DNA of 34,958 bases from Bacteroidaceae bacterium (GTDB lineage Bacteria; Bacteroidota; Bacteroidia; Bacteroidales; Bacteroidaceae): the NCBI GenBank assembly GCA_017940565.1, contig JAGAYH010000053.1, positions 1 through 34,958 on the forward strand, in the 5' to 3' direction. Positions 22,678-31,106 of this stretch are shown here, piece by piece (positions within the stretch are counted from its first letter, which is position 1; every line of letters begins with the position of its first letter). The position numbers and the translations under genes were made by a program. Under the pieces are notes generated by a model. The model was not told the DNA's origin. It did no database searches and saw only the letters and a list, made by a program, of their open reading frames with translations.

Positions 22678-23997
22678 ATGAACATTTTTCAGAAATTGTT
22701 GGGCTTTGATCCCAAAAAGCATTCGATGCGTACGGAAATGGTGGCCGGACTGACCACATTCCTTACCATGAGTTACATCCTTGCCGTCAATCCGCTCATC
22801 CTGGGCGAGACGGGAATGGATAAAGGTGCCCTGTTCTCGGCCACCGTCATTGCTGCCGCTATGGCCACGCTGGTCATGGCGTTCTACGCCAAAATGCCCT
22901 TCGCCTTGGCTTCGGGCATGGGACTTAACGCTTTCTTTGCCTATACGTTGGTGCTTGTCATGGGCTTCACGTGGCAACAGGCCCTGACCGCCGTTTTCAT
23001 TGAAGGCGTGGTGTTCATCTTACTCACTGTATTTAAGGTGCGGGAGGCCATTGTCAGGGCCATTCCCATGAACCTGCGCTATGCCATCTCCGTGGGTATC
23101 GGCCTGTTCATTGCCTTCATCGGTCTGAAGAACGGCGGTATCATCGTCTCAAGCGATGCCACCGTTACTACGCTCGGCCCGTGGAACAACACATCGCTGC
23201 TGGCCATGATAGGCATTCTGGTCGGCGCCATTCTGCTGGCGTTGAAGGTGCGCGGTGCCCTGTTCTTCACCATCTTGATCATGACCGTCATCGGCATTCC
23301 CATGGGCGTGACGCAGATACCGGAGAATTTCTCTCTCGTCAGCCTGCCTTCGTCCATTGAGCCGATTGCCTTGAAACTTGATTTCACGAAATTTGTAGCC
23401 TTCGACATAAACTACCTTGTCATCGTCTTTACACTGCTCCTGATGGACCTCTTCGACACGCTGGGCACCCTTATCGGCGCTGCTGCCGGTGCGGGAATGA
23501 TGACTAAAAAGGGTGAAATCGTCGGCATCAACCGCGCCCTCATGGCCGACGCCGTGGGCACCACCATCGGTTCGCTCTGCGGTACCTCTACCGTGACAAC
23601 CTACGTGGAGAGCACGGCCGGCATCGCCGAAGGCGGACGCACGGGCATGACAGCCTTCTCCGTGGCCATACTGTTCCTCATCGCCCTGTTCTTCTCGCCG
23701 GTCTTCCTTATTATCCCCTCGGCAGCCACTACGAGTGCGCTGGTATTGGTCGGCGTGATGATGATCAAGCCTATCGTCAACATCGAGATGAACGACTTCA
23801 CCGAGGCCGTGCCTTGCTTCATCGCCATGCTCATGATGCCCTTCACCGCCAGCATCGCCGAAGGCATCGTATTGGGAATGCTCTCCTATGTATTCATCAA
23901 GGTCTGCACCGGCCGTGGCCGCCAGGTATCTATTATGATGTACGTGCTTGCCGTGTTCTTTATCTTCAAATATATTGCTCCGCTCATCAATGCCTGA
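22678..23997 (+). CDS. NCS2-family purine permease (AzgA/PbuG-like)
   Basis: A 439-residue inner-membrane transporter of the nucleobase:cation symporter-2 group, AzgA-like branch, which takes up adenine, guanine or hypoxanthine with protons. Recognisable segments: RTEMVAGLTTFLTMSYILAVNP at the first helix (residues 18-39), FALASGMGLNAFFAYTLV (about 75-92), LLLMDLFDTLGTLIGAAAGAG (about 254-274), and ADAVGTTIGSLCGTSTVTTYVES (about 292-314) with the conserved Thr/Ser-rich substrate region. About 12-14 hydrophobic segments and normal length. Which purine it prefers is not readable. It is second gene after dsbD and is followed by a terminator. Confidence 0.93.
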   Translation: MNIFQKLLGFDPKKHSMRTEMVAGLTTFLTMSYILAVNPLILGETGMDKGALFSATVIAAAMATLVMAFYAKMPFALASGMGLNAFFAYTLVLVMGFTWQQALTAVFIEGVVFILLTVFKVREAIVRAIPMNLRYAISVGIGLFIAFIGLKNGGIIVSSDATVTTLGPWNNTSLLAMIGILVGAILLALKVRGALFFTILIMTVIGIPMGVTQIPENFSLVSLPSSIEPIALKLDFTKFVAFDINYLVIVFTLLLMDLFDTLGTLIGAAAGAGMMTKKGEIVGINRALMADAVGTTIGSLCGTSTVTTYVESTAGIAEGGRTGMTAFSVAILFLIALFFSPVFLIIPSAATTSALVLVGVMMIKPIVNIEMNDFTEAVPCFIAMLMMPFTASIAEGIVLGMLSYVFIKVCTGRGRQVSIMMYVLAVFFIFKYIAPLINA

Positions 23998-24025
23998 GCC
24001 TGATGGCAAAGGCTGACCATAGAAA

Positions 24026-24064
24026 AGAGGGCAACCATCCCGGCGGGTGGTTGCCCTCTCTCTT
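24026..24064 (+). terminator. Rho-independent terminator of dsbD-permease transcript
   Basis: A 12-bp stem AGAGGGCAACCA / TGGTTGCCCTCT (24026-24037 and 24048-24059) with a 10-base loop is followed by a weak CTCTCTTT tract. Confidence 0.75.
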
Positions 24065-24183
24065 TGGAGGTCATGGGGCCTTGATACCTGCGTTGGCAGC
24101 AGTAATGTGCCTGGCTTCCGCGCGCTGGCATTGGCCTGACGAATTTAAAAAAAATTTTGACAGACAGAAGAAGGAGGCCTGAC

Positions 24184-24248
24184 TTCGGCGCTCAAAGGCG
24201 GCGTTTCAAAAATTACAAACGGCGTTTCGAAATTTCGAAACGCCGTTT
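24184..24248 (-). repeat. Composite palindromic repeat, family 1, copy C; likely terminator for the minus-strand operon
   Basis: The span 24217-24248 is a perfect 32-base palindrome with arms AAACGGCGTTTCGAAA and its complement. Next to it are a half-copy GGCGTTTCAAAAATT (24200-24214) and CTTCGGCGCTCA (24184-24195), both seen in the copy at 16496-16565. On the minus strand the stem is followed by GTAATTTTT, about 100 bases past the stop at 24349, so it can end the metallophosphoesterase transcript. The rest of the 24065-24348 gap holds nothing I recognise. Confidence 0.65.
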
Positions 24249-24348
24249 CTGTTTTGCCATATTTGAGACTTGGTGAAAATCAGTAGATTACAAAACCGTC
24301 TGGAAAATGGTGAAAAATTTTGACAAAAGCAAGGTGTCTCCCTCCCGT

Positions 24349-26214
24349 TTATTCGTAACTCAGGAGGCCCAGCGTGCCCTCGGTATTGGTGAAGAGCAGC
24401 CGTCTCTTGCCAAGAGGCACGACGGTGTTCATGAGCGAGTTGCCGTTTTTGTGTTTCCACAGCAGCCGGCCGGTCTTGCCTTCGAGGGCGAAGGTCTCGC
24501 CGTCGTTGGTGCTGCCATAAACGATGCCGTCGCGCTCGGGCAACATGCAGGGGGCGTGCTCGTAGCCGATGTCGGCGTGGGTGGCCCAGAGCTGTTCGGG
24601 CGAGGCGCTGTAGGCGGCGTAGCATACGATGCTGTCTTGCATGGTCTTGGCATAGAGCCGTCGGCCGTCGCGCGAGAGACCCAGGCTCTCGCGCACCTTC
24701 GACTGGAAGGTGCGCCACAGGGTTTCGCCGGTATGTATGTCGATAGCAGTCATGGCCCGCTGCGGATCAACGATGAAGACGCGGTCGCCAGCCGTCACCG
24801 GCCACACCTGGGCCGGAGAGAAGTGCATGCGGGTGAGTCCGCCGGTCCATCGCCAGAGCTCGCTGCCGTCGGATTTGCGGAGGCAGTAGAGCGTGTTGTC
24901 CCAGGCGCCGAATATCACCTTGTCCTTCGTTACCAATGGTCTGGTCATGACGTAGCCGCGCAGTCCGCGGTAGGCCCAGAGGATGCGGCCCGTGCGGATA
25001 TTGATGGCGCGGAAGGTGGAGTCGCTGCCGCCGACGTAGGCAACGCCTTTGTCGATGGTCACGCTGCCGAGCACGGGCTGGGTGGTGGCTATAGACCATA
25101 ACAGTTTACCCTCTGCGGCGCTCAGGCCGTAGATGTGCTTGTCGGCTGACCCGAAGACCACGATGCCATGGCTGGCCGTGGGGCCGCCAATGACGCGGTG
25201 GCCGGCCTTGAATCCCCAGAGCTTGCGGCCGTCTTTGAGGCGGAAGGCCTGCACGTGCCCCTCATCGTCGCCGATGAAGACGCGGCCTTTCTCCACGCTG
25301 GGCGAACTGTAAACGGCGGCACCGGCCGGAGTGGTCCATACCTCTTTCACCTGGGGGTATTTCTTGTTGATGCTGTAGTCGGGATAGTGGTCGGCACTGC
25401 CGTTAGGGTCATAGTCGGCGCGCTCCATGGTGTAGGTGGCTGCAAGCTGCTTGTCTTCGCCCACACGCTGGACATAGGCTCTGATTTCCTTGGCGTCCAC
25501 TTCGTAGATGCCGTAGCCGGGTTTATGGTCCTGGTCGGGCAGGTTGCTCCGCATGAGTATGCCGGGTATGCCGTCGTAGCGCAGGGTGCGCAGGGCGTGG
25601 TAATGGCCACCGATGAAAAGACGCAGGTTGCCCGGTTTGCGCAGGGCGTCGGTCACGTCGTACCAGTTGTCCACATCGCCGTCTGTCAGGGGATAGTGGG
25701 TCACGGCGATGGCGGGTTTGTCCACGTTCTGCTGCAGTTCGTTCTGTGCCCAACGGATGACATAGGGCGAAACGTGGCCGTAGGCCATCTTGAGCAACGG
25801 GCCTGTGTTGAAGAGGATGAAGTGCACGCCGTTGAAGTCAAAGGCGTAGTATTCCGGGCCGAAAATGGTGCCGTAGGCGGTGCAGCCCGATTCGCTCCAT
25901 GTGGTCTCATGGTTGCCCATGCAGACGTGATAGGGCACGGTCAGGCGGTCCAGGCAGTTTTTCACTTCCTGAATCATGCGGCGGTCGCCCTGCTCGGTGA
26001 GGTCGCCGGTGACGAGGACGAAGTCGATGCTGTCGGTCCGGTTGATTTGTGCGATGCTTTTCATCAAGGCCTCCGTAGGCCCGTTGCCGTTGGGATTGAG
26101 GTGGATGTCGGTGAGCTGGGCAAAGCGGAACGGTTTGATTTGCGCGTTCACGGCCACGGCACCGACGAGGGCGACGGTCAGCAGCAGGCGGAGCATTGGT
26201 TTGCGGCGTGTCAT
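24349..26214 (-). CDS. Secreted metallophosphoesterase fused to a PQQ-type beta-propeller
   Basis: 621 residues with a signal peptide (about MLRLLLTVALVGAVAVNA, before QIKPF). Residues 28-260 are a calcineurin-like metallophosphoesterase with the full metal-ligand set: FAQLTDIHLN (Asp36, His38), VTGDL (Asp71), CMGNHETT (Asn101, His102), VTHYPL (His173) and GGHYHALR (His204, His206). Residues about 290-620 contain repeated blades of the PQQ/BamB type (GRVFIGDDEGHVQAFRLKDG, KLWGFKAG, HTGETLWRTF, GKTGRLLWKHKNG). The enzyme should hydrolyse a phosphomonoester or diester in the periplasm or at the surface; the propeller may bind protein or substrate rather than the cofactor. It lies 10 bases after the amidase/golvesin gene in the same operon. 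Unusual start sites are not needed. Confidence 0.9.
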   Translation of the reverse strand: MTRRKPMLRLLLTVALVGAVAVNAQIKPFRFAQLTDIHLNPNGNGPTEALMKSIAQINRTDSIDFVLVTGDLTEQGDRRMIQEVKNCLDRLTVPYHVCMGNHETTWSESGCTAYGTIFGPEYYAFDFNGVHFILFNTGPLLKMAYGHVSPYVIRWAQNELQQNVDKPAIAVTHYPLTDGDVDNWYDVTDALRKPGNLRLFIGGHYHALRTLRYDGIPGILMRSNLPDQDHKPGYGIYEVDAKEIRAYVQRVGEDKQLAATYTMERADYDPNGSADHYPDYSINKKYPQVKEVWTTPAGAAVYSSPSVEKGRVFIGDDEGHVQAFRLKDGRKLWGFKAGHRVIGGPTASHGIVVFGSADKHIYGLSAAEGKLLWSIATTQPVLGSVTIDKGVAYVGGSDSTFRAINIRTGRILWAYRGLRGYVMTRPLVTKDKVIFGAWDNTLYCLRKSDGSELWRWTGGLTRMHFSPAQVWPVTAGDRVFIVDPQRAMTAIDIHTGETLWRTFQSKVRESLGLSRDGRRLYAKTMQDSIVCYAAYSASPEQLWATHADIGYEHAPCMLPERDGIVYGSTNDGETFALEGKTGRLLWKHKNGNSLMNTVVPLGKRRLLFTNTEGTLGLLSYE

Positions 26215-26224
26215 GGCAACGGTG

Positions 26225-29200
26225 CTATTTGGTCAGGAACGCCACGATTTGTTTCATCAGTGCCAGGCGTTCATCGGCCGTCCTGATGGTCTCAAAGGGC
26301 ACGCCCATGATGAACGTTTTGTAGTCGTCGCCATCGTAGGCCACGGCAGCGCTGAGGTTGTTCTCCGTGTAGCGCATCACGGTGTAGGCCTTCTCGGCTG
26401 CCGGTTCTATGGCATCGGGGCTCTCCACGGCGTAGCACTCGGCGTTGAGCTGGTTGTGATAGCCGTAGTCTCCCGTCTGGCGGCCGATGCCCGATATCAC
26501 CCAACCGAGCCGGCCACCCTTGGCGGCTTGTCCCACGCGCCATTTGTATTTCAGTACGTCGGTCACAAACTGTTGGTCGGCCTTCAGCTCTTCTTTGTTC
26601 AGCAGGCTCTCGTCAATCCGCAGGGGGTTGTCCCAAAGGTCGGAAGCCACGTAGCTGCCCGTGGCCAACAGCCGGCCGCCGCCCTTCAGATAGGCTGTGA
26701 GACGCTCCTGCATGGCCTTCGGGTAAACTTTGTATTCCAAAGGTTGGTGTTTGCCGTGCCCCATCTTGGTCTGACATTCCTTGCCAAGGATGAGGTCCAC
26801 CATCGGGTAGTTCTTCAAGTCTGCCGTGCCGTCCTCCACGGCTTCGTCGCTGCTCGAGACGAAACTCTTTCCTGCAGCCAGCAAGGCTTCACCGTGCACG
26901 CAGGGATAATCGAACGTGTTGCCGGCAATGACCTCTTTCTCGTAATTGCCGTAACTGTCGCCGAAGCCGGCGGCGTCATCGTCCATCCAGGGTATGTTGC
27001 GGCGGTATTCCTTTTGAGCGCCGATGTAGGAAATGTCCTTCAGGTAAGGCACGCCGAAATCAACCTCGGGCAAGAAGCCGGCCAAGCGCTTGCCGGCCTC
27101 GCCCGGTGCCTCAAAGTCGGCGGGAGCACCGATGCGGTTGAAACCGTTGACGACCATCACAGGCGAGTCGAATCCGTCGCCGCTGAAGCCTGCCGAGAGT
27201 ATTTCGGAATCGAAACTGAGGCCACCGTCGTTAGCGGCTACCACCTTGTAACTGCATACCTTGCCAGCCACGGGCCGGGCCTTGAAAGTGGTTTGCTTCA
27301 CCAGTGTGCCGTTGTCCCAATCGCCGTTGCCAATACGTTGGTAAACGATGTACCGGTCGGGTGTGGCGGTAGGCTCCAGAGGGTCGTCGACCGGTGCCCA
27401 TGTGAGTTCAATTTCGTTGCTTCCTGTTGCCTTGATGGCCATCTTCTGCACTGGCAGCGGCTGCACCACGTAGCGCTCGCCGCGCTGTGCGGTGATGAAG
27501 CGGAGCATGCCCTTGTAGATGGCGCGGCTCACGGTGAAACGGAAACGCGGGTCAAGGCCGTAGCGCATGTCGGCGAAGTTTTGGTGCGAGAGTAGTTCGA
27601 GCAACATGGCCGGTGCCTTGGGCATCCAGGCCTCGAAATAGGGCTTGTCCCATATCTGCCGGCGGTTCCAATCGGGTTCGTACAGGCGGCGCACGTCTTC
27701 GGTGATGCTGCTCTGCACGAGGTCGGCCAACTGGTGGTTCATCTTGGTGCTCGCGCCGTTGGCATAGGTGCCGTCGTAGTGTTGGTCGTCGTAGATGGCC
27801 AATGTGCCCACCGTCTGGTCGGTCAGTGTGGTCCCGGCATCGCTGTGGAACGCCAGGCTGAAGTCGATGGGGATGCCGAGTCCGCCTTCAGTGGGATTGA
27901 CTTCTGACCCGCCGGCCAGCCAGTTTACCCACAGCCCGCGGCACTTGTAGTCGTCCACGTAGTCGTTCTTGCCGTGGTTCAGGTCGTAGATGCTGTCAGG
28001 CACACCGGCCCACTGCATCCAGTAGCGGGCTGCCTCGCAGAAGCGCGGGTCGCCGCTTGTGCGGGCGTCCTCGACGGTCTGTCCGGCGGCTGACAGGTAG
28101 CGGGCCACATTGCCCATGCCACCGCCGAACTTCACGGCGTCGGCTGTGACGATGCGGCCTTTCTTGGCCGACGAATAGTTTGTGAGCACCACCTTGCTGG
28201 TCTTGTTGCCCTTCTCAAAACGGTAGGTGCCCAGATAAATCCACGTGCCGCCGCCCATGCGCTGGTTTACACTCACAGTGGTGGTGCGGCCCATATGATG
28301 GATGGTGTAGCGGGCGTCGTCGGTGCTGTTGGGGAATGATTTGTAGGAGACATACACGGCATATTCGCGCGTTTCGGGCAGGTCGGGCGTCCAGATGGCC
28401 AGACACTGGTCGGCTTCGCGGCGCACGGTGCCCGATTCGTAGTATTCACCCTCTGTAAAAGGGTTCTGGTGGTCCACATAGACTTTGCGCTTGTGGGCAA
28501 ACCCCGTGCCTGTAGCCTTCTTCCACGTGGTGGCGGCATTGACGAAGGTAAATGTCGAGGTGTTAGGTGATTCGCCGTCCACAATTACCTCCACGGGGTT
28601 GGCGTCGCGCTCACGGGGCAGCAATACATTGGCTCCGGCACGCTCCAGCATCGGCACCAGGAAGGGCAGCACATAGCTCTGCGTGTACAGGTCCTCCACT
28701 GTCTGGAAGATGCGGGCGCGCTGCCATTCCCAGCGGTCGAGCTTCTGCTCGTAGTAGCGTCCGTGGCTCTGCCACATGGCGATGTGGCGGTTTTGCAGCC
28801 CGTGTGTCGGGGTGGTGGGAGCGTCGGTGCAGGTGGTCAGGGGAGTGACGTCTTTTGTCTTGAAGGTCTTTTCCTTTGTCTTGCCCGAACGCAGCCCGAT
28901 GGGAATGTAGTTCTCTATCGGTTCGCCGTCGGCGCGGACACTCAGTTTCAGCTTTTGCCACTCCGCCGGCAACAGGGCTTTCACGCCGTCGTAGATCTCC
29001 CGTACGTTGTCCTCGCGGTAGGGGATGTATGGCGCGTTGGCACCGGCCCATACCGTTACCGTCTTCTTCTCTGTGACGATGGAGTCTATCTTCACCCGGC
29101 CCACGTTGGTAAGCCGCCGGGCCACGCGGTCGAAGACTTCACTGATCTGTTGCCGCAGTTCCGGCGTGTCGCTTTGGGCCGAGACACCCGATGTTGCGAC

Positions 29201-29245
29201 GAGGGCCAGCAGAGCTGCGCCCATAAGTTTAGTATAATGTTTCAT
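26225..29245 (-). CDS. Golvesin-domain N-acetylmuramoyl-L-alanine amidase-like protein (often labelled xanthan lyase)
   Basis: 1006 residues with a signal peptide (MKHYTKLMGAALLALVATSG, VSAQ). The catalytic-type parts look like an amidase_3 domain split by insertions: HIAMWQSHGRYYE (His161), LERAGANVLLPRERDAN (about 200-216), SLAFHSDAG (His467) and APAMLLELLSHQNFADMR (Glu550). Between the second and third parts lies a golvesin C-terminal-like domain (about 255-376; KVYVDHQNPFTEGEYYESG, VSVNQRMGGGTWIYLGTYRF). A fibronectin type III domain (about 596-690) and a C-terminal alpha/beta region (about 690-1006; GGGRLLATGSYVASDLWDN) follow. Peptidoglycan hydrolysis is inferred from the amidase pattern; the xanthan lyase label used for relatives is not supported by anything visible. 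First gene of a two-gene minus-strand operon. Confidence 0.8.
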   Translation of the reverse strand: MKHYTKLMGAALLALVATSGVSAQSDTPELRQQISEVFDRVARRLTNVGRVKIDSIVTEKKTVTVWAGANAPYIPYREDNVREIYDGVKALLPAEWQKLKLSVRADGEPIENYIPIGLRSGKTKEKTFKTKDVTPLTTCTDAPTTPTHGLQNRHIAMWQSHGRYYEQKLDRWEWQRARIFQTVEDLYTQSYVLPFLVPMLERAGANVLLPRERDANPVEVIVDGESPNTSTFTFVNAATTWKKATGTGFAHKRKVYVDHQNPFTEGEYYESGTVRREADQCLAIWTPDLPETREYAVYVSYKSFPNSTDDARYTIHHMGRTTTVSVNQRMGGGTWIYLGTYRFEKGNKTSKVVLTNYSSAKKGRIVTADAVKFGGGMGNVARYLSAAGQTVEDARTSGDPRFCEAARYWMQWAGVPDSIYDLNHGKNDYVDDYKCRGLWVNWLAGGSEVNPTEGGLGIPIDFSLAFHSDAGTTLTDQTVGTLAIYDDQHYDGTYANGASTKMNHQLADLVQSSITEDVRRLYEPDWNRRQIWDKPYFEAWMPKAPAMLLELLSHQNFADMRYGLDPRFRFTVSRAIYKGMLRFITAQRGERYVVQPLPVQKMAIKATGSNEIELTWAPVDDPLEPTATPDRYIVYQRIGNGDWDNGTLVKQTTFKARPVAGKVCSYKVVAANDGGLSFDSEILSAGFSGDGFDSPVMVVNGFNRIGAPADFEAPGEAGKRLAGFLPEVDFGVPYLKDISYIGAQKEYRRNIPWMDDDAAGFGDSYGNYEKEVIAGNTFDYPCVHGEALLAAGKSFVSSSDEAVEDGTADLKNYPMVDLILGKECQTKMGHGKHQPLEYKVYPKAMQERLTAYLKGGGRLLATGSYVASDLWDNPLRIDESLLNKEELKADQQFVTDVLKYKWRVGQAAKGGRLGWVISGIGRQTGDYGYHNQLNAECYAVESPDAIEPAAEKAYTVMRYTENNLSAAVAYDGDDYKTFIMGVPFETIRTADERLALMKQIVAFLTK

Positions 29246-29547
29246 TGCAATGCAGTTTTATTGCGCGAAGTTACAAAAAACTTACGGTAACGCCTCCCGT
29301 TTGCCGGTGGAAACCAAAGATATTATGCAGCGGAGCGTAAGAATTTCAAATAATCTTTGCCGTACAGGTAAGACCACTCTTCTTTCATATCGCTTTTTAA
29401 AGCAATGAATAGAGAACAGTTAGCCACTGGCGTTAGATATCAATACAAAAAAATCAGGCGGGGCCAGTTGGCCTTGCCTGATTGTATTAGAGATGTTCTG
29501 ATGGATAGCATGGTAGAGATAGTAGTGACAAAATAACGGAAAAGTGC
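29246..29547. other. Intergenic region with a minus-strand terminator-like hairpin
   Basis: A TAACTTCG box on the minus strand (29273-29266) may drive the amidase operon, but no -33 TTG is evident. AATCAGGC (29452-29459) pairs with GCCTGATT (29476-29483) around an inner GGCC/GGCC; on the minus strand it is followed by TTTTTTTG, a terminator arrangement with no gene to serve. A 43-codon plus-strand frame (29405-29536, MNREQLATGVRYQYKKIRRG at its start) crosses it and is not confidently coding. Confidence 0.45.
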
Positions 29548-29578
29548 TTGGAGGACGCGGATAAATGTTGTAACTTTG
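29548..29578 (+). promoter_or_regulatory. Promoter of metK
   Basis: TTG at 29548-29550, 20 bases, TAACTTTG at 29571-29578. The ATG at 29770 is about 190 bases downstream, so the mRNA has a long leader. Confidence 0.78.
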
Positions 29579-29616
29579 CAGTCCATAAGACTTCCGATGA
29601 GGGGGGAATTACAAAA

Positions 29617-29669
29617 GTGGATAGATTTGGGCTGCTTGCAACCACGGAAAAAAATGCTAAAACGACGGG
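29617..29669 (+). promoter_or_regulatory. Candidate SAM-binding leader element (SAM-II-like core) upstream of metK
   Basis: Within the metK leader, GTGG (29617-29620) pairs with CCAC (29642-29645), enclosing GATTT, seven bases, TTGCA. Downstream come A-rich bases, GCTAAAA (29656-29662) and GGG (29667-29669). From memory, SAM-II RNAs have the same order and similar spacing (GAUUU-N7-UUGCA, the P1 3' strand, GCUAAAA, GGG). The P1 stem here is only 4 bp and the pseudoknot pairing is imperfect. Control of S-adenosylmethionine synthetase by its product would make sense. This is a motif resemblance, not a demonstrated riboswitch. Confidence 0.35.
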
Positions 29670-29769
29670 CCGACTACGCTGCCCGCGCGAGGCATACGCA
29701 CGATGCATGCACTTCGGGTCTTTTCCATTTATTACGTTGAGAAATAATAACTATAATAATAAAAGGAAA

Positions 29770-31083
29770 ATGGCTTATTTATTTACTTCTGAATCGGTAT
29801 CGGAAGGCCATCCCGACAAGGTGGCTGACCAAATCAGTGACGCTGTGCTTGACAAACTGCTGGCTTACGACGCGCAGTCGCATGTGGCTTGCGAAACGCT
29901 GGTGACAACTGGCCAAGTGATAGTGGCCGGTGAGGTGAGCTCCGATGCTTACATTGACATTCCTCTGGTAGCGCGACAGACCATCCGTCGTATCGGTTAC
30001 ACGAAATCGGAGTATTGTTTTGATGCTGAAAGTTGCGGTGTGCTCAATGCCGTGCACGAGCAGAGCCAGGACATTAACCGCGGTGTGAGCCGTGAAACGG
30101 AAGAGGCGCAGGGCGCCGGCGACCAAGGCATGATGTTCGGCTATGCTACCAATGAAACGAAAAACTATATGCCGTTGCCGCTTGACTTGGCCCAGCGCAT
30201 CATGCAGACGCTGGCCGCCATTCGCAAGGAAGGCCACGAGATGACTTATCTGCGACCCGACTCGAAGAGCCAGGTGACGGTGCAGTATAGCGACGAAGGT
30301 CGTCCGGAACGAGTGGACACAATCGTAGTGAGCACGCAACATGATGAGTTTATCACGGCTGACCAGTGTGGCGGTGACCAGAAGGAAGCAGACCGACGGA
30401 TGCAGCAGCAGATTCGCGAGGATGTGATAAATATTCTTATGCCGCGCGTGCTGAAGGAGTTGAACGATCCCGAAGTGAGCCGTCTCTTTGCGGTTGCACC
30501 TCGCTATCTGGTGAACCCCACGGGCAAGTTTGTCATTGGCGGCCCTCACGGCGATACAGGTTTGACCGGACGTAAAATCATTGTAGATACTTACGGCGGA
30601 CGCGGTGCCCATGGCGGTGGCGCTTTCTCTGGCAAAGACCCCTCGAAGGTGGACCGTTCGGCTGCTTACGCCGCCCGGCATATAGCCAAGAATATGGTGG
30701 CTGCCGGTGTGAGCGATGAGATGCTGGTGCAACTGAGTTATGCCATCGGTGAGGCTGAGCCTGTGAGCGTGTTTGTAGATACCTATGGCAAAAGCCATGT
30801 CAAAATGAGTGACGGTGAGATTGCAGAAATGGTAAAGCATCTGTTCCGCCTGACACCTAACGGCATTATAAATGACCTGCAATTGCGCAAGCCAATCTAT
30901 GAGGAAACGGCTGCTTACGGTCACATGGGCCGCGAGCCGAAGAAGGTGGTGAAGCACTTTACCAGCCGTTACAATAATGGTGGAGCCGCCAACGGGCCGA
31001 AGGAACTCGATATTGAGGTGGAATTGTTCACCTGGGAGAAACTGGACCGTGTGGATGACATCCGCCAGGCCTTTGGACTGTAA
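29770..31083 (+). CDS. metK: S-adenosylmethionine synthetase
   Basis: 437 residues; makes S-adenosylmethionine from methionine and ATP in the cytoplasm. The start is ATG at 29770, preceded by AAAAGGAA; the frame continues upstream to 29548 only through the promoter and leader. Signatures: [20 protein letters not shown] at the start (His14 and the following Asp at the active site), [12 protein letters not shown] (residues 115-126), [20 protein letters not shown], and the P-loop-like [17 protein letters not shown] (about 283-299). It is longer than the 384-residue E. coli enzyme, as is common in Bacteroidetes. It heads a run of closely spaced genes; the LOG-family gene begins 23 bases after its stop. 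Confidence 0.97.
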   Translation: MAYLFTSESVSEGHPDKVADQISDAVLDKLLAYDAQSHVACETLVTTGQVIVAGEVSSDAYIDIPLVARQTIRRIGYTKSEYCFDAESCGVLNAVHEQSQDINRGVSRETEEAQGAGDQGMMFGYATNETKNYMPLPLDLAQRIMQTLAAIRKEGHEMTYLRPDSKSQVTVQYSDEGRPERVDTIVVSTQHDEFITADQCGGDQKEADRRMQQQIREDVINILMPRVLKELNDPEVSRLFAVAPRYLVNPTGKFVIGGPHGDTGLTGRKIIVDTYGGRGAHGGGAFSGKDPSKVDRSAAYAARHIAKNMVAAGVSDEMLVQLSYAIGEAEPVSVFVDTYGKSHVKMSDGEIAEMVKHLFRLTPNGIINDLQLRKPIYEETAAYGHMGREPKKVVKHFTSRYNNGGAANGPKELDIEVELFTWEKLDRVDDIRQAFGL

Positions 31084-31106
31084 TAATTAAAAAATAGAGC
31101 GAACTA

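Noticed and set aside
29584-29769. SAM-I riboswitch in the metK leader
   Set aside because: GCAACC and GTGCTAA-like pieces can be imagined (GCAACCAC, ATGCTAAAA), but the four-way junction and kink-turn arrangement are not visible; the SAM-II-like order fits better.
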